A stretch of 64,000 nt of DNA from BOKV01 sp049289295 (GCA_049289295.1 JBATLL010000057.1:62001-126000), one strand, 5' to 3'; positions 1-8,998 are shown, counted from the first letter of the stretch. Program-made: numbers and translations. Notes: generated by a model not told the origin, from the sequence alone.

Positions 1-1417
1 ACGGGTAATAGGCACCGTTGCGCAGTGCCTCATAAACCACCCATCGCCGCGCCTGGCTGGCGCGCACTTCACTGTCATAGGCGGCCATGTCCCACCGCGC
101 GCGAACCTGTTCCATGAAACGCGCGACTGTCTCGCTATGGGCAGCTTCTGCAGCCAGATTGCGCAATTCATGCGGATCGGCTTCAAGGTCGAACAGTTGC
201 GGCGGGTCGAGTTCGCAATGGTTGAACTTGAAACGACCCTCGCGAAGGCTCACCAGCGGCGCATGGGAAGCTTCCGCTGCATATTCGATCATCACCGGCG
301 CGCCCCGAGCACCACCCGTTGCAACAGTGCGCAGGCTGCGCCCGTCGGTCCATGGAGCGATCTCGCTCATGTCGATGCCGGCAAGGTCACACAGGGTCGG
401 CAGGATATCGACATTCGAGACCGGCTCGCCTGTCATGCGCTGGGCGATGCCCGGCGCGCTGATCATCAGCGGCACGCGCGATGATCCCTCGTAGAAGCAC
501 ATCTTGAACCACAGGCCGCGTTCGCCCAGCATGTCGCCATGATCCGAACAGAACAGCACGATTGTATTGTCCGCCTGCCGCGTTGATTCCAGCGCTTCCA
601 GAATTTCGCCGATCTTGTCATCGAGATAGGAGATGTTTGCGAAATAGGCGCGCCGCGAGCGCCGGATATCTTCATCGGTAATCGTGTAGTTGAGCCAGTC
701 ATTTGCCTTGAAGATGCGCTGCGAATGGGCGTCCTGCTCATCCATTGCCATGGCTGGAACATTGGGAAGCAGATGGTCGCAATCGCTGTAGATTTCCCAG
801 TATTTCTTGCGCGCCACATACGGATCGTGCGGATGTGTGAAGGAGGCGGTCAGGCACCAGGGCCGTTCATCGTTGCCCCTTGCCAGATCGTAAATCTTGG
901 CCGTCGCGTTGAAGGCAACCTCGTCGTCATATTCCAGCTGGTTCGTGATTTCGGCCACGCCAGCGCCGGTCACCGAACCCATATTGTGATACCACCATTC
1001 GATGCGCTCGCCCGGCTTGCGATAGTCAGGTGTCCAGCCGAAATCGGCCGGATAGATATCGGTGGTCAGCCGCTCCTCGAACCCGTGCATCTGGTCGGGT
1101 CCGACAAAATGCATCTTGCCTGAGAGACAGGTGTAATAACCGGCGCGCCGCAGGTGATGGGCGTATGTGGGAATGTCAGACGCAAATTCGGCTGCATTGT
1201 CGTACACCCGCGTCCGGCGAGGCATCTGCCCGGACATGAAGGATGCGCGCGCAGGCGCACATAGCGGGCTTGAAGTGTAGCAATTGGCAAAGCGCACGGA
1301 CCGCGCTGCCAGCCGCTTCAGGTTCGGCGCATGAAGCCACGGCGCAGGTCCATCGGGAAACAGCGTGCCATTCAGCTGGTCGACCATGATGATGAGAATA
1401 TTCGGTTTGCCCGTCAT
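1..1417 (-). CDS. betC: Choline-sulfatase, C-terminus cut by window edge
   Basis: This is a type I sulfatase that would release choline from choline-O-sulfate, feeding the betaine pool. The frame runs open from an ATG at 1417 to the left edge (472 codons). It starts MTGKPNILIIMVDQL, the usual metal-binding start. It carries the C-A-P-A-R motif with the formylglycine cysteine at residue 53, close to where BetC proteins have it. A late S-D-H-G-D metal motif follows. The last visible residues (R-R-W-V-V-Y-E-A-L) match the choline-sulfatase C-terminal tail, so only about 30-40 residues should be missing. It is divergent from the esterase at 1674. Family assignment is firm. Substrate is inferred from the C-terminal domain and from the carnitine/betaine genes beside it. 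Confidence 0.85.
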   Translation of the reverse strand, partial: MTGKPNILIIMVDQLNGTLFPDGPAPWLHAPNLKRLAARSVRFANCYTSSPLCAPARASFMSGQMPRRTRVYDNAAEFASDIPTYAHHLRRAGYYTCLSGKMHFVGPDQMHGFEERLTTDIYPADFGWTPDYRKPGERIEWWYHNMGSVTGAGVAEITNQLEYDDEVAFNATAKIYDLARGNDERPWCLTASFTHPHDPYVARKKYWEIYSDCDHLLPNVPAMAMDEQDAHSQRIFKANDWLNYTITDEDIRRSRRAYFANISYLDDKIGEILEALESTRQADNTIVLFCSDHGDMLGERGLWFKMCFYEGSSRVPLMISAPGIAQRMTGEPVSNVDILPTLCDLAGIDMSEIAPWTDGRSLRTVATGGARGAPVMIEYAAEASHAPLVSLREGRFKFNHCELDPPQLFDLEADPHELRNLAAEAAHSETVARFMEQVRARWDMAAYDSEVRASQARRWVVYEALRNGAYYP

Positions 1418-1673
1418 TGGTCGCGATCTCCTGTCCGTGAAAATCACATATCAGCAAATCGGCCCGCTGGCATTGCGAATTTCGGCATTTGAACCCTGTT
1501 AGTGCCTTTCGCCGCCTGCTGTAAATGGCGCGATTGTCCGGACCGCCCAATTCGCCTGCTGGGGCCGATCCTGCCTGTTCAGACATTGATGAAATTGCAC
1601 TGGCGACGCACACACCACTTGACTGCAAACGACAAAGGGGTTCGCATGAAGGCCCCGCTTCAGGAAGACAGCC

Positions 1674-2615
1674 ATGCCCGATTATGATACCCTGCTAGAC
1701 GATGAAATGAAGGCGTTCGTGGAGCGCACCAACAGCTTCTATCCGCCCGAAACGGCAACCTTCACCATCGATCAGCAGCGCAGCATCTACGACCGAATGT
1801 GCCGTGAATTTCACACGGGCTACCCGGCCGGCATTCTTGTGCGCGACGAGAGCATTCCTGCGCCTCATCCCGTTCCCGTCCGCATCTATGACCGCGTCGG
1901 CATGACCAGTCCCGCAGCCACGGTGGTCTATTTCCACGGCGGCGGATTTGTCGTCGGCGGCCTGGAAAGCCATGATGATGTATGTGCCGAAATATGCGCC
2001 AGCACCGGATACCGCGTTGTATCCGTCGACTACAGGCTCTCTCCGGAAAACGAACATCCCGCCGCCTTTGATGATGCCATGGCGGCCTTTCAGTGGGTAG
2101 CGGGCGGGTTTTCCGGCCCGATCATCCTGTCGGGAGACAGCGCGGGCGGCAATCTCGCCGCAGCAATCTCGCATGCCACGCGCCATCAGGAACGCAAACC
2201 GGCGGGCCAGGTGCTGATCTATCCCGGACTGGGTGGCGACAGGTCCACGGGTTCCTATCGCGATCATGCCAATGCTCCCATGCTCACGGCTGCCGACATC
2301 GACTTTTATGCGGGCATTCGTACAGGCGGGGTGGAAAAGCTTGGCGACCCGACCCAGGCACCATTGCAGGACACGGATTTTTCGGGTTTGCCGCCAACAC
2401 TGGCCTTTCCTGCCGAATGCGACCCGTTGCACGATGATTGCCCGAACTACTGCGCGGCGATCATGGCAGCTGGCGGGAAGGCCCTGAGCGTCACGCAGAA
2501 AGGTTGGCTGCATGGCGGCCTTCGCGCCCGCCATACTGCTTCTGTTGGTACATCGGCTTTCAGCCAGATTTGCATGGCGATTGCCGCGCTGGGGCAGGGC
2601 AGGTGGCCCGGCTGA
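1674..2615 (+). CDS. Alpha/beta hydrolase, hormone-sensitive-lipase type esterase
   Basis: A cytoplasmic carboxylesterase of the HSL (family IV) group, 313 residues, no signal peptide. The oxyanion motif HGGG is at residues 88-91 and the nucleophile is Ser156 in G-D-S-A-G-G. The remaining triad members are probably the Asp in C-D-P-L-H-D and the His in W-L-H-G-G. The start at 1674 has a CAGGAAG sequence about 7 bases upstream. The gene converges on the nine-gene carnitine unit and ends 15 bases before the phosphodiesterase stop. It shares a divergent promoter region (1418-1673) with the choline-sulfatase; I see no clear operator there. Substrate unknown; a carnitine or choline ester is a contextual guess. 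Confidence 0.9.
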   Translation: MPDYDTLLDDEMKAFVERTNSFYPPETATFTIDQQRSIYDRMCREFHTGYPAGILVRDESIPAPHPVPVRIYDRVGMTSPAATVVYFHGGGFVVGGLESHDDVCAEICASTGYRVVSVDYRLSPENEHPAAFDDAMAAFQWVAGGFSGPIILSGDSAGGNLAAAISHATRHQERKPAGQVLIYPGLGGDRSTGSYRDHANAPMLTAADIDFYAGIRTGGVEKLGDPTQAPLQDTDFSGLPPTLAFPAECDPLHDDCPNYCAAIMAAGGKALSVTQKGWLHGGLRARHTASVGTSAFSQICMAIAALGQGRWPG

Positions 2616-2630
2616 CGCGGCGTCCAGGCG

Positions 2631-3470
2631 TCACTTCAGAAACGACTGTGCCTTCATGCTGCCGGGTGCCTTGATGCCCAGGCGCTTCAGCACGGTTGGT
2701 GCAATCTGCAACTGGTCAATGACAGTCTCGGAAGCAGGGCCCCTGGCCTTGCCGAAATAATAAAGCGCCGTCTCCTGTTGCAGGTCCTGATGCCCGCCAT
2801 GTGTTCCCCGGTCGGTCTGGCCATGGTCAGCGGTAACGATCACCTCATAGCCCATTTCCAGCCATTTCGGCAGGAATGCCGCCAGCATTGTATCCATGTG
2901 CAGGCAGGCATTGTCCATTTGCAGGCAATCATGGCCGAAGCGATGCCCCATGGAATCGAGCGTGCATGTGTGCAGGATGCCATAGTCGATCGAATGACGC
3001 ACGCACAGCATGGTCAGCGTCGCGAACAGATCGGCATCGCATGGTGTCATCTGGTTGTCCCGACCATAACCGGTCATGGTGTGGAAACGGCCATGATGGA
3101 TAGGGCCCTTTTCCTCGTCATATTCGATATCCCGCACGAAATCGAAGGGATAGCGATTGAAGAATTCCGACCAGTAGGAATGGGCCACTGCACCGCTCTT
3201 GCCGCCCGCGGCGGCAACTTGCGAAAAAATGTCGGGTTGGTTGATACGGCTGCGGATTTCGTTGCCCAGTACGCCATGGACTTGTGGCGGCGTGCCGGTA
3301 TGGATCGAGGCATAACAGGGACCCGAAATGGACGGCACCACCGATCGGTGTTTCCACACCCTTGCCTGACCATTGAGAACCCAGCCTTCGAGGTTACCGA
3401 AATAGGTACGGAAATTGCGCCAGGGAACGCCATCGAGGATGATCAGCAGAAGTTTGGAATCAAGTGCCAT
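2631..3470 (-). CDS. Nucleotide pyrophosphatase/phosphodiesterase-family protein
   Basis: A 279-residue protein of the alkaline-phosphatase superfamily, closest in motif order to type I phosphodiesterases. An early metal Asp (I-L-D-G, residue 13) is followed by the nucleophile region V-P-S-I-S-G-P. Ser49 stands where a Thr usually sits. The H-G-V motif, D-S-M-G-H-R-F-G-H and T-A-D-H-G-Q supply the metal ligands. It has no signal peptide and is shorter than most NPP enzymes, so it is a compact cytoplasmic form. It is the last gene of the carnitine unit, starting 11 bases after the CocE-type hydrolase stop. A phosphodiester of choline or carnitine would fit the neighbourhood, but nothing in the sequence fixes the substrate. 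Confidence 0.85.
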   Translation of the reverse strand: MALDSKLLLIILDGVPWRNFRTYFGNLEGWVLNGQARVWKHRSVVPSISGPCYASIHTGTPPQVHGVLGNEIRSRINQPDIFSQVAAAGGKSGAVAHSYWSEFFNRYPFDFVRDIEYDEEKGPIHHGRFHTMTGYGRDNQMTPCDADLFATLTMLCVRHSIDYGILHTCTLDSMGHRFGHDCLQMDNACLHMDTMLAAFLPKWLEMGYEVIVTADHGQTDRGTHGGHQDLQQETALYYFGKARGPASETVIDQLQIAPTVLKRLGIKAPGSMKAQSFLK

Positions 3471-3481
3471 GATAGCCTTTC

Positions 3482-5482
3482 CTAGACATGATCGCGTTCG
3501 ATTGTATCGTTGAATTCGCGCTCGAAGAGCAGTTCCTCGCCCTCATGCACGCTCAGCCTGGCTGAAATGACGAAATGCGTCTTCGTTGCATGCATGTGAC
3601 TGACGCTGACCATTCTAACCTGCCAGTCATCGCGCCCCATGGCTTTCGTCCATTCAATGTCCGCGCGCGCCGAAAGGGGATCGTCCGCCCGGATGCCCCA
3701 GCGTTCAATCGAGCGCGATTCCTGCCACAGGCCATGGTCCAGATCCTCGGTAATGCCGAAATCATTGTCGACCGTGATGACCGTCTCGCCAGTGGCCATG
3801 TCCTTTTCCAGAATGCGTTTGCTGACCGCCTCGCGGTTCATGCGGATGTTCCACGGTTTCGCGCCTTCCGCTTCCTCGAACTGCCATTCGTCTCCCGCAG
3901 CATGCCTGCGCACCGGAATGTCGATCATGCCCGATTGCAGGACAACGGCTGAGGGTTCGCAGGCAGGCCAGATGAAGGGCCAGTAATTCGTCGAAATCGC
4001 CAGCCGCAGCGTATGACCGGCAGGTAGCCGGTAGGCGATCTGGTCGAGATTGAATGCAATCCTCACGGGTTTGCCCGGCACGAGCTTCTGCGGATTCTCA
4101 TGCGAGGCATGATGGGTGAGGTTGAAGACCCCCATGGTGATCAGCGCCGAACTGCCGTCGGGTGCCACATCGCAAAGTCTTGCTGCCAGTTGCCCGGTTT
4201 GCGTGCGTGGCACGACGGTGAGGTTCACGCGGGGCGCGCCGACAATGTCGCGATCGCCGTCAACCGCGCCAAGATCGAAGCAGGCCGACTTTGCATCGTC
4301 CTCGCGCTGCTCGCCCGGTAACTCCGCGCCAAACACGAAAGGAAAATACTCGCCTGTTGCCAGCCCGCAATCGGCGGGTGACTGCACGAGAACATCACAG
4401 GCGGCCGGGCCCGTTTCCAGCTGGTCGCGGCCAAGGTGCAATTGCCAGTTGGCAATCACGGGCGAGGGCCATTGCGTTTCGGCAATCCAGCGCCCGGGCC
4501 TTTCATCATGCCACATCGCGGGTTTCACGCTGTCCATGAGCCAAAGGCGCATGGCCGGGTCATTCTCGACACCGGTATCGATATCCTTCAGCCAGCGATC
4601 CCACCAGCGCTTTGCTTCCTGCAGGAATCCGATGGCTGGTCTGGGGCCTGCATAGTGCGGATACTTGTGTATCCACGGACCGACAATGCCCTTTACCGGT
4701 GCGCCGATGTTGGAGACGAGATGCGAAATCGTGTTGCGATAACCGTCATGCCAGCCGCCGATTGACAGGACTGCTGCCTCGATTGCCCCGTAATCCTCGC
4801 AGACCGAGCCATGTTTCCAGTAGGCGTCGCGCCGCTGGTGAAGCAGCCAGGTGGAAAGCAGGTAGGGCTGGCGCTCCAGCCGTTCGAGCCACATTTCGCG
4901 CCAGCGCTCGCCAACCACGGCGGGATCGGGCGGCCGGGAGGAATAGGCCATCATGTTGGAAGCCCAGCCGAAATTCTCCGTAAGCTGGCAGCCGCCCTTG
5001 GTGTGGATATCGTCTGCGTAACGGTCGACCGTCGAGCACAGCGATATCACGGCTTTCAGCGATGGCGGACGCAGGGCGGCCGTCTGCAGGCAGTTGAAGC
5101 CACCCCAGGAAATGCCCATCATGCCAGCCTGGCCCGTGGACCAGGGTTGCGCTGCTGCCCAGGCTAGCACATCCACTGCATCCTGCAGTTCCTGCGGCGT
5201 GTATTCATCTTCCATATAACCGTCACTGTCGCCAGAGCCGCGCATGTCGGTGCGGATGCAGGCATAGCCATGCCCGGCAAACCAGGGATGGGTGTAGCAG
5301 TCACGCTGGGTCGTGCCGTCGCGCTTGCGGTAGGGCAGGTGTTCGAGAATGACGGGAACCGGGTTTTCGATGGCATCTTCGGGCAGCCAGATACGGGCCG
5401 AGAGACGCACGCCGTCCGGCATGACGATCCCCACATCTTCAAGCATGCGCACCTTGCGCGGAAACTCGGTTACCGTGCGCAT
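3482..5482 (-). CDS. CocE/NonD-family hydrolase (X-Pro dipeptidyl-peptidase S15 fold)
   Basis: A 666-residue serine hydrolase with the S15 alpha/beta domain first and the beta-rich C-terminal domain of CocE-like esterases after it. Ser125 in G-I-S-W-G-G is the nucleophile. An R-G-S-G-D-S-D-G segment at about 81-88 is typical of the family. The D in G-W-H-D-G and the H in G-P-W-I-H are the likely rest of the triad. No export signal is seen. It starts 3 bases after the caiD stop and lies 11 bases before the phosphodiesterase start, so it is transcribed with the carnitine genes. CocE-type enzymes cleave esters or amides. Release of carnitine or gamma-butyrobetaine from an ester is plausible but unproven. 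Confidence 0.88.
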   Translation of the reverse strand: MRTVTEFPRKVRMLEDVGIVMPDGVRLSARIWLPEDAIENPVPVILEHLPYRKRDGTTQRDCYTHPWFAGHGYACIRTDMRGSGDSDGYMEDEYTPQELQDAVDVLAWAAAQPWSTGQAGMMGISWGGFNCLQTAALRPPSLKAVISLCSTVDRYADDIHTKGGCQLTENFGWASNMMAYSSRPPDPAVVGERWREMWLERLERQPYLLSTWLLHQRRDAYWKHGSVCEDYGAIEAAVLSIGGWHDGYRNTISHLVSNIGAPVKGIVGPWIHKYPHYAGPRPAIGFLQEAKRWWDRWLKDIDTGVENDPAMRLWLMDSVKPAMWHDERPGRWIAETQWPSPVIANWQLHLGRDQLETGPAACDVLVQSPADCGLATGEYFPFVFGAELPGEQREDDAKSACFDLGAVDGDRDIVGAPRVNLTVVPRTQTGQLAARLCDVAPDGSSALITMGVFNLTHHASHENPQKLVPGKPVRIAFNLDQIAYRLPAGHTLRLAISTNYWPFIWPACEPSAVVLQSGMIDIPVRRHAAGDEWQFEEAEGAKPWNIRMNREAVSKRILEKDMATGETVITVDNDFGITEDLDHGLWQESRSIERWGIRADDPLSARADIEWTKAMGRDDWQVRMVSVSHMHATKTHFVISARLSVHEGEELLFEREFNDTIERDHV

Positions 5483-5485
5483 GCG

Positions 5486-6268
5486 CTATTTTCCCTTCCA
5501 CACCGGATCGCGTTTCTCGGCAAAGGCCCTGAAGCCTTCGAGATTGTCTTCCGATCCGTACAGCGTGTCCACTGTCTTGAGCTGGCGTCTGGTGATGCGG
5601 TTCATCATGTCCTGGAATTTCGTGTCCTCGGCTTCACGCACGATCTCCTTGATCGAGGCAAACACCAGCGGCGGACCCGATGCCAGCATTTTCGCCATCT
5701 CCCAGGCCCTGTCCATCAGTTGGTCGGCCTTGTGGATGTGATTGACGAAGCCCCAGCGATGCGCTTCCTCCGCATCAAGCCAGCGCCCCGTGAACAGCAT
5801 TTCCATCGCCACATGATAGGGGATGCGCTTGGGCAGCTTGATCGAGGCTGCATCTGCCACCGTGCCTGAGCGGATTTCCGGCAGGGCAAATGTAGCGTGT
5901 TCCGCCGCCAGGATGATGTCGCACGAAAGCGCGATCTCAAGCCCGCCGCCACAGCAGATGCCATTGACGGCACAGATCACCGGCTTGTTGAGATGCGGCA
6001 GTTCCTGCAGGCCGCCAAACCCGCCAACGCCGTAATCGCCATCGACTGCATCGCCATCTGCGGCTGCCTTCAGGTCCCAGCCGGGGCAGAAGAATTTCTC
6101 GCCGCTCGAAGTCAGTATCGCCACCCGCAGATCGGGATCATCGCGGAAGTCACGGAAGACCTCGCCCATTATCCGGCTGGTCTTCAGGTCCACCGCATTG
6201 GCTTTTGGCCTGTCCAGCGTCACTTCCAGCACGCCGTCGACTTTGCGGGTTCTGATCGGGTTTGTCAT
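5486..6268 (-). CDS. caiD: Crotonobetainyl-CoA hydratase (carnitinyl-CoA dehydratase)
   Basis: Crotonase-family enzyme that interconverts crotonobetainyl-CoA and L-carnitinyl-CoA. The 260-residue product tracks E. coli CaiD almost end to end. It shares L-D-R-P-K-A-N-A-V-D near the start, G-W-D-L-K-A-A-A, an internal G-G-G-L-E, and the C-terminal A-F-A-E-K-R-D-P-V-W-K-G-K. The oxyanion-hole segment and the P-E-I-R-S-G loop are intact. The start at 6268 is chosen over an upstream in-frame ATG because GAGGAAGC directly precedes it and the product then begins like CaiD. It lies 10 bases downstream of the acyl-CoA ligase gene. In an aerobic alphaproteobacterium with the dehydrogenase upstream, it would run in the hydration direction, making carnitine from gamma-butyrobetaine. 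Confidence 0.93.
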   Translation of the reverse strand: MTNPIRTRKVDGVLEVTLDRPKANAVDLKTSRIMGEVFRDFRDDPDLRVAILTSSGEKFFCPGWDLKAAADGDAVDGDYGVGGFGGLQELPHLNKPVICAVNGICCGGGLEIALSCDIILAAEHATFALPEIRSGTVADAASIKLPKRIPYHVAMEMLFTGRWLDAEEAHRWGFVNHIHKADQLMDRAWEMAKMLASGPPLVFASIKEIVREAEDTKFQDMMNRITRRQLKTVDTLYGSEDNLEGFRAFAEKRDPVWKGK

Positions 6269-6278
6269 GCTTCCTCCT

Positions 6279-8324
6279 TCACACGGTTCTTCGCACAAGC
6301 GCGTCCACCGCGACGGTGCGCTCGGGCGTGACAATCAACGGATTGACGTCCAGTTCAACCAGCCTGTCGGCATTGCCATGCACATAGGCGCAGATGGCCT
6401 CGATGGCATCCAGCAGTTTTTCGACATTGGCAGCGGGTTTGCCCCTGAAGCCTTCCAGCAGCCGACCGGCTTTCAGCGAGAAAAGCGCGCCCTCGATTTC
6501 GGTGCGGGTCGCTGGCAGCAGCAGGCTGGCAGTGTCGGCCAGCAGTTCGGTCTGAACCCCGCCGGAGCCGACCGTGAGAAGAAAGAGCCCGGTCGCATCG
6601 CGCGTGACGCCGGCCAGTATCTCGGCAACCCCACCGGTTGCCATTTCCTCGCAGAGAAAGCCGCTGGCAACATGTTTCATCGCGTCTGCTGCACTCAGGA
6701 CCGCATTCCGGTCGCCCAGGCCAAGGGCCACAGCACCTGCTTCGCTCTTGTGCGCCACTCCCAGACCCTTGAGAACAACAGGGTAGGCAAGGTCGGTGGA
6801 CGCGCTGGCGATGTCCGGCGCATTGTCGGCGGAAACCGAGCGCGGCAGCGCCAGTCCATACTGGGCAAGTTCTGTCTTGGATTGTGCTTCGCTCAGGGTC
6901 AGCACTTCGCCCCTTGTGGCCTCGCCAAGCAGCACGAGGCGCTCCGGTGATGCCGGGTGCGTGCCCGCAGCAATCGCTGCATCAATGGCTTCAAGGCCTT
7001 CCTCCATGCCGTGCAGGGGTACAATACCTGCCTCCAAAAACCTTTGGCATACGTCTTCCGGCAGGTTCTCCGGCAACGATGTCAGCACACTGACACGCGC
7101 TCCCGTTTGTGCCCGCGCGCCGATGATCGCATCGACCGCGCACTGGTAACCGGCCGTGTCGCAGCGATCCGTGCGTGGCAGGTCGAGAACGAAGATGGCG
7201 AGATCGAAGTTGTCCCGCATGACTTCGGCAAAGACGCGCGTCATGCGCTGCGTGTCGCCCCAGATGAAAGTATGATAGTCGAGCGGGTTGGCGACGGTGA
7301 CAATCGGGCCCAGTTCGTCCTTGAGCGCCTTGTACTGTTGTGGCGAGAAATCGCGCCAGTCGAGCCTGCTGCCCTCCGCAAGATCAGCCATGAGGCTTGC
7401 TTCACCGCCCGAGCAGGAAACCGAACACACATTGGCGCCGGGCAGGGGACCGAACATGTGCATCAGTTTCAGCGTTTCGAGGAACACTGCGATCGAACGC
7501 ACTTCGACAAAACCGAGCCGGGAAATCAGAGCACTTGAAGCCGCGGAATTGCCTGCCAGCGAAGCCGTATGCGTCATGGTTGCGGCCTGCGCCTTTTGCG
7601 ACCGGCCGATCTTCAGCGCCACGACGGGCTTGCCGGCAGCGCGTGCCTTGGCAGCAAAGGCCTCCAGCGCACGAATATCGCCAAACCCTTCGAGATAAAG
7701 GCCGATTGCGGTGACACGTTCATCATCCAGCAGGGATGATGCGATTTCCGCAACACCTGTCTGCGCCTGATTGCCCGCTGCCACGACATAGGCAATCGGC
7801 AGCGCACGCGCCTGCATCGTCATGTTGATTGCGATGTTGGACGACTGCGCAATGATAGCCACGCCGCTTGAAACCGGCAGGCTTCCATGCTGGTCCGGCC
7901 ACAGCGTCACCATGTCGAGATAGTTGAGAAACCCGTAGCAGTTGGGTCCAAGGATCGGCATGTCGCCTGCCGCTTCGACCAGCTTGAGCTGCAGGTCACC
8001 GCCGCCGGTTCCCTCCGCCTCGCTTTCCAGAAAACCCGACGCAAAGCAGGTTGCGCCGCCAGCACCCATCGCGCTCAGGCGCTCAACGACCTCCACGGAG
8101 GCCTCGCGATTGACGCCAATGAAGCTGGCATCCGGTGCATCGGGCAGGTCGTCGATGGAAGCCAGGCACGGAATGCCCAGAATGTCGGCGCGCTTCGGAT
8201 TGACCGGCCAGATATCGCCGGCAAAGCCCGACTTTTTCAATTGCGCAATCACATTAACTGCCCAGCCGCCGCCAAACAGCGCGATGGATTTCGGTCTGAA
8301 AAGACGCGACAGATCATGCTTCAT
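6279..8324 (-). CDS. NDP-forming acyl-CoA ligase (CoA-binding plus ATP-grasp fusion)
   Basis: A 681-residue single-chain member of the ADP-forming acetyl-CoA synthetase group. The N-terminal CoA-binding Rossmann domain (R-P-K-S-I-A-L-F-G-G-G, residues 10-20) and the succinyl-CoA-ligase-like domains come first. His252 in T-H-T-A-S is the expected phosphorylated His. A C-terminal ATP-grasp domain ends in L-D-V-N-P-L. The gene overlaps the DUF2161 gene by four bases (ATGA) and precedes caiD by 10 bases. No CaiC-type AMP-forming ligase or CaiB-type CoA-transferase is present in the window, so this is the only candidate for activating gamma-butyrobetaine or crotonobetaine. The family is certain; the substrate is inferred from context. 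Confidence 0.88.
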   Translation of the reverse strand: MKHDLSRLFRPKSIALFGGGWAVNVIAQLKKSGFAGDIWPVNPKRADILGIPCLASIDDLPDAPDASFIGVNREASVEVVERLSAMGAGGATCFASGFLESEAEGTGGGDLQLKLVEAAGDMPILGPNCYGFLNYLDMVTLWPDQHGSLPVSSGVAIIAQSSNIAINMTMQARALPIAYVVAAGNQAQTGVAEIASSLLDDERVTAIGLYLEGFGDIRALEAFAAKARAAGKPVVALKIGRSQKAQAATMTHTASLAGNSAASSALISRLGFVEVRSIAVFLETLKLMHMFGPLPGANVCSVSCSGGEASLMADLAEGSRLDWRDFSPQQYKALKDELGPIVTVANPLDYHTFIWGDTQRMTRVFAEVMRDNFDLAIFVLDLPRTDRCDTAGYQCAVDAIIGARAQTGARVSVLTSLPENLPEDVCQRFLEAGIVPLHGMEEGLEAIDAAIAAGTHPASPERLVLLGEATRGEVLTLSEAQSKTELAQYGLALPRSVSADNAPDIASASTDLAYPVVLKGLGVAHKSEAGAVALGLGDRNAVLSAADAMKHVASGFLCEEMATGGVAEILAGVTRDATGLFLLTVGSGGVQTELLADTASLLLPATRTEIEGALFSLKAGRLLEGFRGKPAANVEKLLDAIEAICAYVHGNADRLVELDVNPLIVTPERTVAVDALVRRTV

Positions 8325-8989
8325 TTCAGTGCCCCGATTTCCCCAGCCTGCTGTTGACGGGCGGCCGCGCCCTTTGGCGTGACCTGGTAGATGCCGCGTT
8401 CAACGCGCTCGAACCAGCCATAATGATCATCGGCCATGATGGTGCGCGCGCGTTTGACACCCGTTGCATCGCTGACCTGCGCAGCCTTGCAGGGGCCGTT
8501 TTCATGCAGGAAATCAAGGCATCGCAGCGCGTCCTGGCGATAGGCGGTGACAATCGACGTGCGGTTGGTGCCGCCGAGATTGGGATCGCCCACGCGCTTG
8601 TGAAATTCTCCCAGAAGCCGGTGCGTGCGCGGCTTCGACTTGCGCGGCTGGTAGGGCCCTGGGTCGAGATGAACCTGTGCCTTGCCATCGCGCACGGTGA
8701 TCGCCCCGATACCGAGCAAGCGGCACAGCGTCAGGTTCCGGCGAAATGCCTTCCAGCCTGCGCGTCCGTTCCATTCCGGCACGGCGACATAGACCGTGTC
8801 GCTGATCTTCCTGCGCTCGATTGCCTGGTGAACAAGCCCGAGCGTGAAACCGGTCTTGAGTTCCACGATCAGTGGCGGCTCATCGCCGCGCACGGCGGCA
8901 ATGTCGGCTGATCCGATTTCACCCTTGACCGTGTAGCCCTGGCTTTCGAGCATTTCCTTGACCGGAAGATAGAGATCGGATTCGCGCAA
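8321..8989 (-). CDS. DUF2161 protein with PD-(D/E)XK nuclease-like core
   Basis: A 222-residue protein matching what I know of the DUF2161 (COG5482) family. The N-terminal third has a restriction-endonuclease-like signature: Asp29 in S-A-D-I, then E43-x-K45 in I-V-E-L-K. The C-terminal part (about 150-215) looks like a winged-helix domain, ending in an R-G-I-Y-Q-V-T-P-K-G segment. It sits inside the carnitine unit, 9 bases after the acyl-CoA dehydrogenase stop, and overlaps the ligase start by four bases, so it is probably translationally coupled. The databases I recall label the family as phosphodiesterase without firm biochemistry. No role in carnitine metabolism is established. It could be a nucleic-acid-binding or regulatory partner. 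Confidence 0.85.
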   Translation of the reverse strand: MRESDLYLPVKEMLESQGYTVKGEIGSADIAAVRGDEPPLIVELKTGFTLGLVHQAIERRKISDTVYVAVPEWNGRAGWKAFRRNLTLCRLLGIGAITVRDGKAQVHLDPGPYQPRKSKPRTHRLLGEFHKRVGDPNLGGTNRTSIVTAYRQDALRCLDFLHENGPCKAAQVSDATGVKRARTIMADDHYGWFERVERGIYQVTPKGAAARQQQAGEIGALK

Positions 8990-8998
8990 GCCTTCGCC

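Noticed and set aside
1695..2534. A 279-codon open frame antisense to the HSL esterase
   Set aside because: It has no family-like motif or ribosome-binding site. The sense frame has a full catalytic triad, so this is a GC-rich shadow.
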